Shown: positions 28,175 to 36,630, counted from the first letter of the stretch. The stretch is DNA of 64,000 bases from Streptomyces bacillaris (GCF_003268675.1 NZ_CP029378.1:248001-312000); one strand, 5' to 3'. The notes: generated from the sequence alone by a model not told the origin. A program made the numbers and translations.

Positions 28175-29739
28175 ATCTCCGGTACGGGCTCGACGTAATG
28201 GCGTCGGGCGACGACGGTCAGGTGCAGGGCGCTCCCCCGGGCCGTGACGGCTCTGCGGGAGGGGGCGAGGCGGGTGGCGGTCACCGGGTTCTCGCCCGTG
28301 TGCGGGTTGCGGGCGTGGGCGGGGAAGTGGTGTCCGGCGATCTCCGCGCGCAGCCGGGTCCCGGCGGGCAGCCTGCGGCCCAGGGTGCCGAGCGGCACGG
28401 TGATCTCGGCCGTGCGCCCGGGGGGGTCGGTGCGCCGGACGATGCCGAAGGCGAGCGGGTCCGCGCGGCCGGCCGGGTCGAGCGCGGTGAGGCGGACGGC
28501 CCAGTCGGCGGCGGGGGTGTCGGCGGTGGCGTGGAACCGGGCGGTGGCGGGTCCGGCCAGGTCGAGCGGCCGGGGCAGGGGCGGAGAGAGGAGGAGGCAG
28601 CGGTCGGCGGGAGCGCCCTCGGTGGGGGCCGGGACGGTCAGGTCGTCGGAGCGGACCGGGTGGGCCGGGTCTGCGGTGAACTCGGTTCCGTGCAGCGGCC
28701 GGAGACCGGTGGGCGCGTCGAGGGCCCAGGTGGCGGTCCGGGTCGAGGCGCTCTCCGGGGGGCGTGGGCCGGCCTCGTGAATGCGGTGCCAACGACCGCT
28801 GCCACCGAGGGAGATGACGCCGCGCCGCTCGGTATCCAGCCGTCCGGCGAGAGCGGCGCGGGCCCAGCGTACGTACAGAGCACCGAGGTTGATGCGGTCG
28901 GCGGCGATCTCGGGCCGGTCGGCGGTGAGGCGGTGGCCCCAGGGGCCGAGCAGCAGCCGGGCCGGCCCGCCCCAGCCGCGCCACAGCGCCATGGTGTCCT
29001 CGGCGAAGGGGTCGCGGGTGCCGCCGACGGCGAGGAGCGGGAGGCGGGAGGCGGAGCCGCGCGCGACGATCCTGCCGCGTACGCAGTCGTCCCAGAGTCC
29101 GGGCCAGGAGGGCAGGGGGCGGCCCAGGCGGTCGGGGAGCCGGGTGAGCGGGAGGTGTTCCAGCAGCCGGGGGTCGTCGGTGAGGGCGGAGGCCAGGGCG
29201 TCCGGGGCCGAGTCGGGGCGGTCGCCGTGGGCGGCCCACCAGCCGGCGCGGGCCCCGAGGCGTTCGGGTCCTGCGGGCTCGCGGGCGGTCTCGACGAGGC
29301 CGAGGGCGGGGACGGCGGCGATGACGGCGTCCGGGCGGCCGTCGCCGGGGGCACCGAGCGCGGTGACCAGGGCGCAGTGGGCGGCGTAGGAGGAGCCCAC
29401 CGCGACGACCGGGCCGCCACCGCTCCACCCCTGCTCGCGCACCCACACCACGGTCGCGGCGCCGTCGCTCTCCTCGTGGTCCCGGTAGGGGTGCCAGGGA
29501 CCGGGCGAGCCGTACCGGCCGCGTACGTCCTGGGCGAGGGCGGCGAACCCGTGGGCCGCCCAGCCGCGCAGCTCGGCGTGGTGGGCGGTACGGCCGTAGG
29601 GGGTGCGGATCACGACGGCGGGGTGGGGGCCGGGCGTGTCCGGTAGGCAGAGGTCGGTGGCGAGCGGGGTGCCGTCGGGGGCGGGGATGTGCACGGTGGC
29701 GGTGTTCGTGTGCGCGCCCGCGCGGTGGCCGGTGTTCAT
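28165..29739 (-). CDS. CocE/NonD-type alpha/beta hydrolase of the RiPP cluster
   Basis: 524 residues: N-terminal alpha/beta-hydrolase (X-Pro dipeptidyl-peptidase S15 type) with nucleophile Ser117 in VAVGSSYAAHC, candidate Asp in GGTRDPFAED and His in GPWGHRLTADRP. A C-terminal jelly-roll (about 330-520) is typical of CocE and PepX. It has no signal peptide, so it is cytosolic. Family members cleave X-Pro peptides or esters. The precursor contains two Pro sites (Ser8-Pro9, Asn30-Pro31), so trimming of the peptide is a plausible role. Coupled to its neighbours by short overlaps. Confidence 0.85.
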   Translation of the reverse strand: MNTGHRAGAHTNTATVHIPAPDGTPLATDLCLPDTPGPHPAVVIRTPYGRTAHHAELRGWAAHGFAALAQDVRGRYGSPGPWHPYRDHEESDGAATVVWVREQGWSGGGPVVAVGSSYAAHCALVTALGAPGDGRPDAVIAAVPALGLVETAREPAGPERLGARAGWWAAHGDRPDSAPDALASALTDDPRLLEHLPLTRLPDRLGRPLPSWPGLWDDCVRGRIVARGSASRLPLLAVGGTRDPFAEDTMALWRGWGGPARLLLGPWGHRLTADRPEIAADRINLGALYVRWARAALAGRLDTERRGVISLGGSGRWHRIHEAGPRPPESASTRTATWALDAPTGLRPLHGTEFTADPAHPVRSDDLTVPAPTEGAPADRCLLLSPPLPRPLDLAGPATARFHATADTPAADWAVRLTALDPAGRADPLAFGIVRRTDPPGRTAEITVPLGTLGRRLPAGTRLRAEIAGHHFPAHARNPHTGENPVTATRLAPSRRAVTARGSALHLTVVARRHYVEPVPEICR

Positions 29740-30620
29740 GCCTTCCCGCCCGTTACGGGGGCGGGCAGCGGAGCAACGTCCGGCACCGGGAGCACGGGGT
29801 GTTCGGTGACGGTCAGGTCCCGCAGGTCGATCCGGCGCAGTCGGCGGCGGGCGGGCAGGGCGGTTCCCCGGCCGCTTCCGTCGCCCGCCCAGGCGATCAG
29901 GTCGGCGGTGAGCAGCGCGGCGATCAGCGCGGCCGACGCCTCGGTGGGGTGCGGGCCGGTGTCGGGAGTGCGGTGGCCGGTCCAGTAGGCGGCGAGTTCG
30001 CGGTGGGCGGCGGTCGCCGCGAGTCTGCGCAGCCGTACATGGGCGGAGGTGACGTCGCCCGGGGCGCAGGCGAGGGGCTCGATCCAGGCGTGGGCGCCCT
30101 CACGGTGGCAGCGGAGCCAGGCGGTGTGCCGCGCGGGCAGCCGGTCCGCGTCGGCCCAGAGCCCTTCGGTTACGGGCGAGTCGAGGCACCAGACCACGGC
30201 GGTGTCCCGCCGCCCCGCGAGTCCGGTCAGACCGTCGGCGGTGGCGGGGTGGACCTCGGCGCCTTCCGCCGCGGCGAACCGGGAGAGCGGTTCGGTGAGT
30301 ACGGGGTCACCCAGGAGGTGGACGGTCCGCCCGGTGAGCGGCGGGCGGCGGGGTTCGGTCACTGCGTGCCCGGCCTCCTCGAACGCCGCTACCAGCCGGT
30401 CGAGTTCGGTGGAGGCGGAGGTGCAGGTGGAGACGGCTTCGGGGGCGGATACGGAGTCCGCGTACGCCCCCTCCCCCGCCGTCAGCCGGTCGACCAGCTC
30501 CGCACCGCCGACGCGGCCGGTGTCGATGCGGAGGAACTCCCCGTCGGCGGTGCGGAGCACGGGCCGGTCACCGGGAACGGTGACGATCCCGGCACCGGGA
30601 GCGAGTCGACTGGGGTTCAC
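29736..30620 (-). CDS. E1-like/ocin-ThiF-like TOMM precursor-binding protein
   Basis: 294 residues. N-terminal winged-helix-like segment (VLRTADGEFLRIDTGRVGGAELVDRLT) corresponds to the leader-recognition element of RiPP cyclodehydratase partners. The rest is a degenerate ThiF-like fold (TGRTVHLLGDPVLTEPLSRF) without the usual ATP-binding GxGxxG or the zinc CxxC pairs. Such proteins bind the precursor and present it to YcaO. First biosynthetic gene after the precursor and the hairpin; its stop overlaps the hydrolase start (ATGA). Confidence 0.75.
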   Translation of the reverse strand: MNPSRLAPGAGIVTVPGDRPVLRTADGEFLRIDTGRVGGAELVDRLTAGEGAYADSVSAPEAVSTCTSASTELDRLVAAFEEAGHAVTEPRRPPLTGRTVHLLGDPVLTEPLSRFAAAEGAEVHPATADGLTGLAGRRDTAVVWCLDSPVTEGLWADADRLPARHTAWLRCHREGAHAWIEPLACAPGDVTSAHVRLRRLAATAAHRELAAYWTGHRTPDTGPHPTEASAALIAALLTADLIAWAGDGSGRGTALPARRRLRRIDLRDLTVTEHPVLPVPDVAPLPAPVTGGKA

Positions 30621-30675
30621 GGGGGCCTCCGAGGAGCGTGCTGGTACGGGAGCGAGCGGGCGGGTCGTAACGGGA

Positions 30676-30708
30676 CGGGCCCGTCCGGGGATTGACCGGA
30701 CGGGCCCG
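30676..30708 (-). terminator. Hairpin (attenuator-like) between the RiPP precursor and the modifying genes
   Basis: Perfect 13-bp stem (CGGGCCCGTCCGG and complement) with a 7-base loop, 42 bp after the precursor stop and 55 bp before the next start. It probably lets most transcripts end after the short precursor gene, giving peptide in excess over enzymes. No T tract is present. Confidence 0.7.
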
Positions 30709-30749
30709 CCACGCGAGGAGCGGGAGCCTGCCTCAGCGGCAGGTGCCGC

Positions 30750-30884
30750 TTACTTCTCGTCCGCGGTGTCGGCCTCGACCGCGTCGTCGAACGGGTTCTC
30801 GACGAGGGCGTTCGAGTGGGTGGCGGAGAGGTGGGCGAGCTGGCCCTGGTCAGCGATCGGGCTGAACACCTTGTTCTGCTCCAT
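30750..30884 (-). CDS. RiPP precursor peptide, 44 aa, cysteine-free
   Basis: 44 residues starting MEQNKVFSPIADQG and ending in an acidic tail DAVEADTADEK. There is no Cys; Ser8, Ser20, Ser24, Thr22 and Thr40 are the only hydroxyl residues. The middle LSATHSNALVENPF looks like a conserved recognition element. ATG at 30884 has GGAGG 9 bp upstream. The small acidic peptide directly before an E1-like and YcaO pair is the expected place for a precursor. From memory, amidine RiPP (streptamidine-type) precursors are similar short peptides without Cys. Which end is the core cannot be proven here. Confidence 0.85.
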   Translation of the reverse strand: MEQNKVFSPIADQGQLAHLSATHSNALVENPFDDAVEADTADEK

Positions 30885-30952
30885 GAGTTGAATCCTCCAT
30901 ATCGATGGATCGGATGATGGTCGCGACGTTGTTCCTTGCCGCACCACAGACA

Positions 30953-31876
30953 CTAATGAATATGATTTTCATTCCGCAATAGCTGAGGCGGGTCGAGAGG
31001 GTGATCTGGGTAACAGACGGGCCAGCCGCCCTCGGCATCGATCCCCACTCGCCCCTGCACGCCCAGGACTTCGGCCAGCAGGCGCTCCGTGACCACCTCC
31101 GCCGGCGGGCCGTCGGCGGCGATGCGCCCCTCCCGCAGCGCGACGATCCGGTCCGCGAACCGCGCCGCGTGGTTGAGGTCATGAAGCACCATCACCACGG
31201 TGAGCCGCCGCTCGGCGCGCAGCCGTACGACGGTCTGGAGCACCTCCAGCTGGTGCCGCAGATCGAGATAGGTGGTGGGCTCGTCCAGGAAGAGAAGCGG
31301 GGCGTCCTGGGCCAACGCCATGGCGAGGCGCACCCGTTGGCGCTCGCCGCCCGACAGCGCGTCCACCGGGCGGTCCGCCCAGTCGGTCACGCCGACATCG
31401 GCGAGGGCCCGGTTCACCACCTCGTCGTCGCCGTCCCGCAGCATCCCGAGCGGTCCCCGGGTGGCATACCGGCCCTGGCGCACCAACTGCCTCACGGTCA
31501 GCGCCGGTACGGCCGGTGCCGACTGGTGCAGCAGCGCGACCCGGCGGGCGGCGGCCCGCCGGGGCAGGCGCGCCACGTCGTCGCCGTCGAGCAGGACCCG
31601 GCCCGCGCCGGGGGTGAGCAGTCCGGCGGCCAGCTTGAGGAAGGTGCTCTTGCCGCAGCCGTTGAGGCCGATGAGGGCCACGAGTTCACCGGCGCCGATG
31701 CTCAGGTCGACCCCGCGCAGCACCTCGCGCCCCGGATAGCCGAAGCCGAGCCCCTCCGCCCGGACCGCGGCGGGCACCTCCACGGTCCGGTCCGGCCCGT
31801 CCGGTGGATCCGCCTTCCCGTTCGTCCCCGCGTCGTCGTTCGCGTCCACCGTCATGTCTCTCGTCCGTGCGGCCAT
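30953..31876 (-). CDS. FecE/BtuD-type ABC ATPase of the putative zinc/zincophore importer
   Basis: 307 residues. Walker A LIGLNGCGKSTFL, signature LSGGERQRVRLAMALAQ, Walker B LLFLDEPTTYLDLRHQ, switch His in VMVLHDLNHAARF. This is the standard layout for siderophore, heme, cobalamin or metallophore importers. ATG 31876 is chosen because GGAGG lies 6 bp upstream; it starts 17 bp after the permease stop. The C-terminus (LLRNENHIH) is encoded over the Zur-type operator of the RiPP cluster. The Cys-poor tail ending HIH is unusual but is dictated by that operator. Confidence 0.9.
   Translation of the reverse strand: MAARTRDMTVDANDDAGTNGKADPPDGPDRTVEVPAAVRAEGLGFGYPGREVLRGVDLSIGAGELVALIGLNGCGKSTFLKLAAGLLTPGAGRVLLDGDDVARLPRRAAARRVALLHQSAPAVPALTVRQLVRQGRYATRGPLGMLRDGDDEVVNRALADVGVTDWADRPVDALSGGERQRVRLAMALAQDAPLLFLDEPTTYLDLRHQLEVLQTVVRLRAERRLTVVMVLHDLNHAARFADRIVALREGRIAADGPPAEVVTERLLAEVLGVQGRVGIDAEGGWPVCYPDHPLDPPQLLRNENHIH
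30955..30973. promoter_or_regulatory. Zur-type operator upstream of the RiPP precursor gene
   Basis: A 19-bp palindrome (AATGAATATGATTTTCATT), eight of nine pairs matching, fits the Streptomyces Zur/Fur pattern TGAAAATGATTTTCA with one change. It lies 71-89 bp upstream of the precursor ATG, reading on the minus strand, and coincides with the last codons (AAT GAA AAT CAT ATT CAT TAG) of the importer ATPase. Confidence 0.7.
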
Positions 31877-31893
31877 GTCCGGCCTCCTCCCTG

Positions 31894-32949
31894 TCATCGT
31901 TCGTCCGCCCGTCGCCGCGCCACGACCAGCAGCAGCCCGGCCCCGACGAAGGTGGTCAGCGCGCCGACCGGCAGGGTCAGCCGGTCCGCGTCGAGCGCCA
32001 CCACCAGGAGCCGGGAGAGCAGTTGGGCCGCGGCGTCCGCCCCGCACACCACCACCGCGCCGAGCAGCGCGGCGCCGGGAAGGGTGATGCGCAGGTCGGC
32101 GCCGAAGACGGCCAGCGCCAGATGCGGCACCAGCAGGCCCACGAAGCCGAGCGCCCCCACGGCCGAGACCGCCCCCGCCGTCAGGGCCACCGCACACACG
32201 AGCGCGGCGGCCCGGCCCCGCCCGGCGTCCAGCCCGGCGGCGGATGCCTGTTCGTCGCCGCAGCGCAGCAGGGTGAGCGGGGCCGCGAGCAGCCAGGCCG
32301 CCGCTCCCCACACCGCCGCCCACGGCCACAGCAGATGCCAGTGCTCCCAGACCCGGCCCTCGGTGGAACCGATCAACCACTGGACGACGCTGCCCAGTTC
32401 GCCCGGGGCCACCAGGAGGACCACGGCGGTGAGCCCGGCGAGGACCGCCGACACCAGCACCCCGTACACGGCGGTCTGCTCGGGGTCGCCCTTCTCCCGC
32501 CCCGCGAGCAGCCACAGCAGCCCCGCCCCCGCGAACCCGCCGAGGCAGGCCGCCACGACGACCGCCGCCGGGGAGTCCCAGCCGGCCAGGCCGAGACCGG
32601 TGGCGGCGACCGCGCCGAGGACCGCTCCGGGGGTGACCCCGGTGACCTCGGGTCCGGCCAGCGGATTGCGCAGGGCCGACTGAAGGACGAGCCCGGCGAC
32701 GCCCAGGCTCGCCCCGGCGACCAGGGCCACCAGCAGCCGGGGCAAACGGAGTTGGAGGACGATGTGCTGGGCCATGGGGTCTCCGCCGCCCAGGAGCACG
32801 GCCCGTACTCCCCCTGCCGCCACACCCCGCCCCGCGAACAGGTCCGCACAGGCTACGGCGGCCACGAGAACCACCAGGGCGCCCAGCCGCACGCCCGGTG
32901 AGCGCCAGGCCTGCCGGGCCGTTCCGGGCGCCGCTTCCGACACGCTCAT
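31894..32949 (-). CDS. FecCD-family ABC permease (second)
   Basis: 351 residues with about nine to ten transmembrane helices. FecCD signature LRLPRLLVALVAGASLGVAG followed by LQSALRNPLAGPEVTGVTPG and GFVGLLVPHLAL, the coupling region facing the ATPase. It forms a heterodimeric channel with the other permease. ATG overlaps the upstream permease stop by four bases. Confidence 0.92.
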   Translation of the reverse strand: MSVSEAAPGTARQAWRSPGVRLGALVVLVAAVACADLFAGRGVAAGGVRAVLLGGGDPMAQHIVLQLRLPRLLVALVAGASLGVAGLVLQSALRNPLAGPEVTGVTPGAVLGAVAATGLGLAGWDSPAAVVVAACLGGFAGAGLLWLLAGREKGDPEQTAVYGVLVSAVLAGLTAVVLLVAPGELGSVVQWLIGSTEGRVWEHWHLLWPWAAVWGAAAWLLAAPLTLLRCGDEQASAAGLDAGRGRAAALVCAVALTAGAVSAVGALGFVGLLVPHLALAVFGADLRITLPGAALLGAVVVCGADAAAQLLSRLLVVALDADRLTLPVGALTTFVGAGLLLVVARRRADER

Positions 32950-34088
32950 CGCTCCGCCTTCCGCAGAAGAGGTATGGACTCCGCGCCCCGCACGGGCCCT
33001 CCGGCCTGCCCAGGCACGGGCAGGGACGCATCGGATGCCGGCCCGGCGGACGCGGGCCCCCGGTCGCGCCCACGCGCCGCACGCCGCCCCCGCTTCAGCA
33101 GCACCACCCCGACCGGCACCCCGACCAGGGCCGTCCATGCCCCGACGGGCGTCTCGACCGGGGCGAGCGCCAGCCGGGCGGGCTGGTCCGCGCAGAGCAC
33201 CACAACCGCCCCGCACAGGGCGGAGCGCACGAGCCACCCCGCCGCCCCGCCGTCCGGCTTCAGCCGTCGGGCGAGGTGGGGGGCGAGGAAGCCGACCCAG
33301 GCCACCGGGCCGCAGACCGCCACCACAGGCGCGATCAGGACGACGGCGATACCGAGCGCGGCGACCCGGGCGCGTTCGACGCGTACGCCGAGGGCGCGGG
33401 CGTCGTCGTCACCGAGCCGCAGCACGCCGAGCACCGGCACACAGAGCACCAGCGCGGGGACGGCGACGGCCAGCCAGGGCAGCAGTCCGGTGACGTCGTC
33501 CCAGGTGCGAGCGGAGAGGCTGCCCAGCAGATAGCGGTAGATGAGCTGGAGGTCCAGTTGGTCGGCCATCACCATGAGCACCAGCAGCCCCGCCTGGAGC
33601 GCGGCGGCGACGGCGGCCCCGGTGAGCAGCACGGACGACGGGCTGCGGCCGAACCCGGCGGCGACCAGCGTCAGCAGTCCGCCGAGCGCCGCCCCGGCCA
33701 AGGCCAGGAAGGGCTGGAGGCCGAGCGGCACGGAGAGGGCCAGCACCAGCGGTGCCGCCACACCGAGCGCGGCACCGGAGGAGACGCCGAGCATCTCCGG
33801 GACGGCGAGCGGATTGCGCAGCGCCTCCTGGAGCACCAGCCCCGCCGCGCCCAGACAGGCACCGGCGACCAGTGCCAACACCATGCGGGGGAGCCGCAGT
33901 TCGGTGACGACGATCCCCGCGAGGCCGTCGGAGCCGAGGGTGGCGGGGAGCCGGGCGGGGGGAACGTACGGCGTACCGAGGCTCAGCGCGCACACCGCGC
34001 TCACCACCGCCACGACCGTCAGTGCGACCGGCACCACACGCAGCCGCCTCACCGCAGCGCAACCGCCCTCTTCCGGAAGGCCGTTCAC
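32946..34088 (-). CDS. FecCD-family ABC permease (first)
   Basis: 380 residues. FecCD motifs LRLPRMVLALVAGACLGAAG, LQEALRNPLAVPEMLGVSSG and VAWVGFLAPHLARRL are present, and the last 50 residues are a Gly/Pro/Arg-rich cytosolic tail. GTG at 34088 overlaps the stop of the binding-protein gene. It is part of the four-gene minus-strand importer operon led by the lipoprotein. Confidence 0.92.
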   Translation of the reverse strand: MNGLPEEGGCAAVRRLRVVPVALTVVAVVSAVCALSLGTPYVPPARLPATLGSDGLAGIVVTELRLPRMVLALVAGACLGAAGLVLQEALRNPLAVPEMLGVSSGAALGVAAPLVLALSVPLGLQPFLALAGAALGGLLTLVAAGFGRSPSSVLLTGAAVAAALQAGLLVLMVMADQLDLQLIYRYLLGSLSARTWDDVTGLLPWLAVAVPALVLCVPVLGVLRLGDDDARALGVRVERARVAALGIAVVLIAPVVAVCGPVAWVGFLAPHLARRLKPDGGAAGWLVRSALCGAVVVLCADQPARLALAPVETPVGAWTALVGVPVGVVLLKRGRRAARGRDRGPASAGPASDASLPVPGQAGGPVRGAESIPLLRKAER

Positions 34089-35068
34089 CGCAGTGCGGCC
34101 GTCGCCTCGTCGAGGACGATGCCCATGGACCGGGTGCCGCGGCCCTTGGCCCAGACCTCGGAGTCGACCTCGATGACCTTGCCGTTCTTCACCGCCGGGA
34201 TGCGCGACCAGAGCGGGTTCTTGGCGAGCTTGTCGGAGAGCTTGCCGTCCGGCGCACCGAAGGAGAGCGTTTCCACGAAGAGGACGTCGACATCCCGCGC
34301 GAGGATCTCCTCCAGGCTGTAGGAGCCGTCGACTCCCCTGCTCTTCCAGGGGTAGTGGGAGATCTTCGGGAAGAGTCCGGCGGCCACATCGGTCTCCGGG
34401 GTGGCGACGCCGAAGTTCTCGTCGCTGCCGAAGATGATCAGTGACGTCTTGTCGCTCCGGTTCTCCTCGGCCTCGGCCAGCCGGGTACGGAACGTCCTCT
34501 CGGCCTTCTCGCCCTGTTCCGTACGGCCGGTGAGCGCGGCCAGGTCGCGCAGGTAGCCGACGCTGTCCTGCCAGGAGCCGGGCTGGACGGGCCAGAAGGT
34601 GGTGGCACCCTTCAGCGCGGGGGCGAGCTTGCCGTGGGTGTCCTCCAGGCCGATCACCAGGTCGGGCCGGTGGGAGAGGATCGCCTCGACCTCGGGGCTG
34701 AGGAAGCCGCCGGGCACGACGGGGACCTTCGCGGCCTTCTCCTTGCCCAGGAAATCGGGGTGGGCGAGGACGGCGGAGTTGGTGGCGGTGGGGACCATGC
34801 CCAGCTCGACCAGGATGTCGTCGCAGAGGGCGACCAGGCAGACGATCTTCTGCGGGGGCTTCTCCAGCGAGACGGTGACGCCCTTGGCGTCGGTGATCCG
34901 GGTGGCGGCCTCGATGGGCCGTACCTCGGTGCTCGTACGGGCCTTGGCCCCGGCCGCCGGTTCGGCGGCGGACCCGGACGGCTCGTCGGTCGTGCCGCAA
35001 CCGGCCAGCAGCCCTCCCAGTACGGCGATCGCGGCCCAGCGGCGGACTCTCAGTGCGGTGCGTGGCAT
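34085..35068 (-). CDS. Substrate-binding lipoprotein of the FecBCD-type importer
   Basis: 327 residues. Lipoprotein signal with lipobox LLAGC and lipidated Cys24. The mature domain (about 60-325) is the cluster A-II/TroA-like helical-backbone fold used for chelated metal: QKIVCLVALCDDILVELG, PVVPGGFLSPEVEAIL, HRPDLVIGLEDTHGKL. There is no His-rich zinc loop of the ZnuA type, so it more likely binds a metal complex than free zinc. First gene of the operon, behind the Fur/Zur-type box at 35164-35179. Confidence 0.88.
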   Translation of the reverse strand: MPRTALRVRRWAAIAVLGGLLAGCGTTDEPSGSAAEPAAGAKARTSTEVRPIEAATRITDAKGVTVSLEKPPQKIVCLVALCDDILVELGMVPTATNSAVLAHPDFLGKEKAAKVPVVPGGFLSPEVEAILSHRPDLVIGLEDTHGKLAPALKGATTFWPVQPGSWQDSVGYLRDLAALTGRTEQGEKAERTFRTRLAEAEENRSDKTSLIIFGSDENFGVATPETDVAAGLFPKISHYPWKSRGVDGSYSLEEILARDVDVLFVETLSFGAPDGKLSDKLAKNPLWSRIPAVKNGKVIEVDSEVWAKGRGTRSMGIVLDEATAALR

Positions 35069-35163
35069 CGGCTGTCTCTCAGATTCTGTACGGCCCCGGG
35101 GAGGAGTCAGGTGCCGCGGCGGAGCCCCGGGAACCGTCCCCGCCACAGACCGGAACCTTACAC

Positions 35164-35179
35164 ATGATTATCATTTCCA
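35164..35179. promoter_or_regulatory. Fur/Zur-type operator between importer operon and beta-propeller gene
   Basis: The 11-bp palindrome ATGATTATCAT (35164-35174) followed by TTCCA gives 12 of 15 matches to the Zur pattern when read on the minus strand. It lies 96 bp before the lipoprotein start and 65 bp before the divergent gene, so it can serve both. Confidence 0.65.
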
Positions 35180-35243
35180 ATAAAGCGGGCCAAGACCTCC
35201 CGCCCTCATGACCGAATTCCGCCGACCACCCCAGGAGACCGCC

Positions 35244-36509
35244 ATGCCTCAACCGCCCCATCCCCACCCCCGCCTGCTGGTCGCCGACCAAGTCGCGGGG
35301 CGCGTCAGCCTGTTGGACCTGCCGGGCGGTGAGGAGGTGGCGGCGCTCGACCACCGACACCCGGCCGAGCACGCGGGCTTTCTCGCACTGCCGGACGATC
35401 TGGTCGCCTGCGTGGACGACCGGGCGGGCGAGCTGCTGGTCCTCGATCCGTACGGCCCCGACGCGGGCCTGCCCCTGGTCCGGCGGCGGATACCGGTCGC
35501 CGTGCCCGCCGAGCATCTGGCGGCCGCACCGGACGGGCGCCGCCTGGCGGTGACCACCGGTCTCGGGCGGAACGAGGAGGCCTGGACCGGGCTGCTGACG
35601 GCCGTCGACCTGGACGCACCGGACGGGGCCGTCGCCGTGCGCGTACGGGGGCGGACCGGGGAGCCGGGCGTGACGGTCCTGGGCGGGCCGTCGCCGCTCG
35701 TGGTGCTGCGCCACCGGGAGCCCGGCGAACTCCTGGTCCACCGGCACCGCGACCTGATGGCCGCACCCCCTTCCTGCCCGCCGGTGGAGCCTGTCCGGCG
35801 CATCGGGCTGCCGGACGCGGACGGGCACGGGGACGCCCACGACCCTGTCACCGGGCGGGTGTTCGCGGCGGCGGGCTCGGGCGTGCACCGGGTGCGGCAC
35901 GAGGGCGAGCGGGTCGCGCCGGAGCCGCCCCTGCCCTGGGGCGCCGACGGGCGGACCGGCGGGCGGGGCTACTACCTGCGGCTCGATCCCGTACGGCGCA
36001 CGCTCTGGTCCTGCGTACGCGGCGGGCCCTCCGCGCCGGGGCAGTGGCCGGAGTGGACCAACGACGCCTGGTGGCACGGGCTCGACACCGGCATCACGGG
36101 ACGGCTGGAGCTGGGGCCCGGGCTGGTGTTCCGGCTCGCGGTGACCGCCCGGCACATCGCGTACTCGCGCGTCCACCCGGACGGCGACGAGCTGATCCTG
36201 CTCGCCGCGCCCACCGCTCCCGGCACCCGGCCGCACATCGCCGCGCGCCTCCCGCTGCCCGCGATGGCGGGGGCGCCCCGGCGCGGCGGCACGCCGTGGG
36301 ACGGCGTCCAGCGGCGGGCGATCGCCGCCTCCCCCGGCGCCGGGCTGGTCGCGGTCAGCCGGGGCGGCCACGGCGAGGTCCATGTCTTCGACGCCGACCG
36401 GGCGGAGCGGGTCACCACCCTCACCCTGCCCACCCCGCTCGACGACGGCGGGCATCTGGCACTGATCACCCCCGGCGACGGCGCGCACGCCGACCCGGTG
36501 GGGCGGTGA
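35244..36509 (+). CDS. Predicted beta-propeller protein of the zinc locus (AztD-like, tentative)
   Basis: 421 residues. A His/Pro start (MPQPPHPHPRLLVADQ) is followed by repeated units of about 45 residues with strand patterns such as GRVSLLDLPGGEEVAAL and GEVHVFDADRAERVTTL, characteristic of a beta-propeller. Several internal His-rich turns occur (HGDAHDP). There is no signal peptide, so it is probably cytosolic, unlike the periplasmic AztD zinc chaperone it otherwise recalls. ATG 35244 chosen for AGGAG 7 bp upstream; ATG 35208 is an alternative. Function inferred from the zinc regulon setting only. Confidence 0.6.
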   Translation: MPQPPHPHPRLLVADQVAGRVSLLDLPGGEEVAALDHRHPAEHAGFLALPDDLVACVDDRAGELLVLDPYGPDAGLPLVRRRIPVAVPAEHLAAAPDGRRLAVTTGLGRNEEAWTGLLTAVDLDAPDGAVAVRVRGRTGEPGVTVLGGPSPLVVLRHREPGELLVHRHRDLMAAPPSCPPVEPVRRIGLPDADGHGDAHDPVTGRVFAAAGSGVHRVRHEGERVAPEPPLPWGADGRTGGRGYYLRLDPVRRTLWSCVRGGPSAPGQWPEWTNDAWWHGLDTGITGRLELGPGLVFRLAVTARHIAYSRVHPDGDELILLAAPTAPGTRPHIAARLPLPAMAGAPRRGGTPWDGVQRRAIAASPGAGLVAVSRGGHGEVHVFDADRAERVTTLTLPTPLDDGGHLALITPGDGAHADPVGR

Positions 36510-36556
36510 GCCGCGGCCCTCCACACCGCCGCCGAGCAGCCCCCCGCATTACAACT

Positions 36557-36577
36557 TGGAAACGACAGTCATTTCCA
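36557..36577. promoter_or_regulatory. Zur box upstream of rpmF
   Basis: A 21-bp palindrome with arms TGGAAA and TTTCCA, a single mismatched pair in the whole dyad, 53 bp before the L32 start codon. AATAC-like TATAC follows as a possible -10. Confidence 0.8.
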
Positions 36578-36630
36578 TATACGGTCGACGCCACCGACCG
36601 GCCCCCACCATCCCCAGGAGATGAAGACCC

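Noticed and set aside
35079..36524. Minus-strand frame opposite the beta-propeller gene
   Set aside because: No ribosome site or domain; the plus strand has a ribosome site, regular strand repeats and a shared operator.
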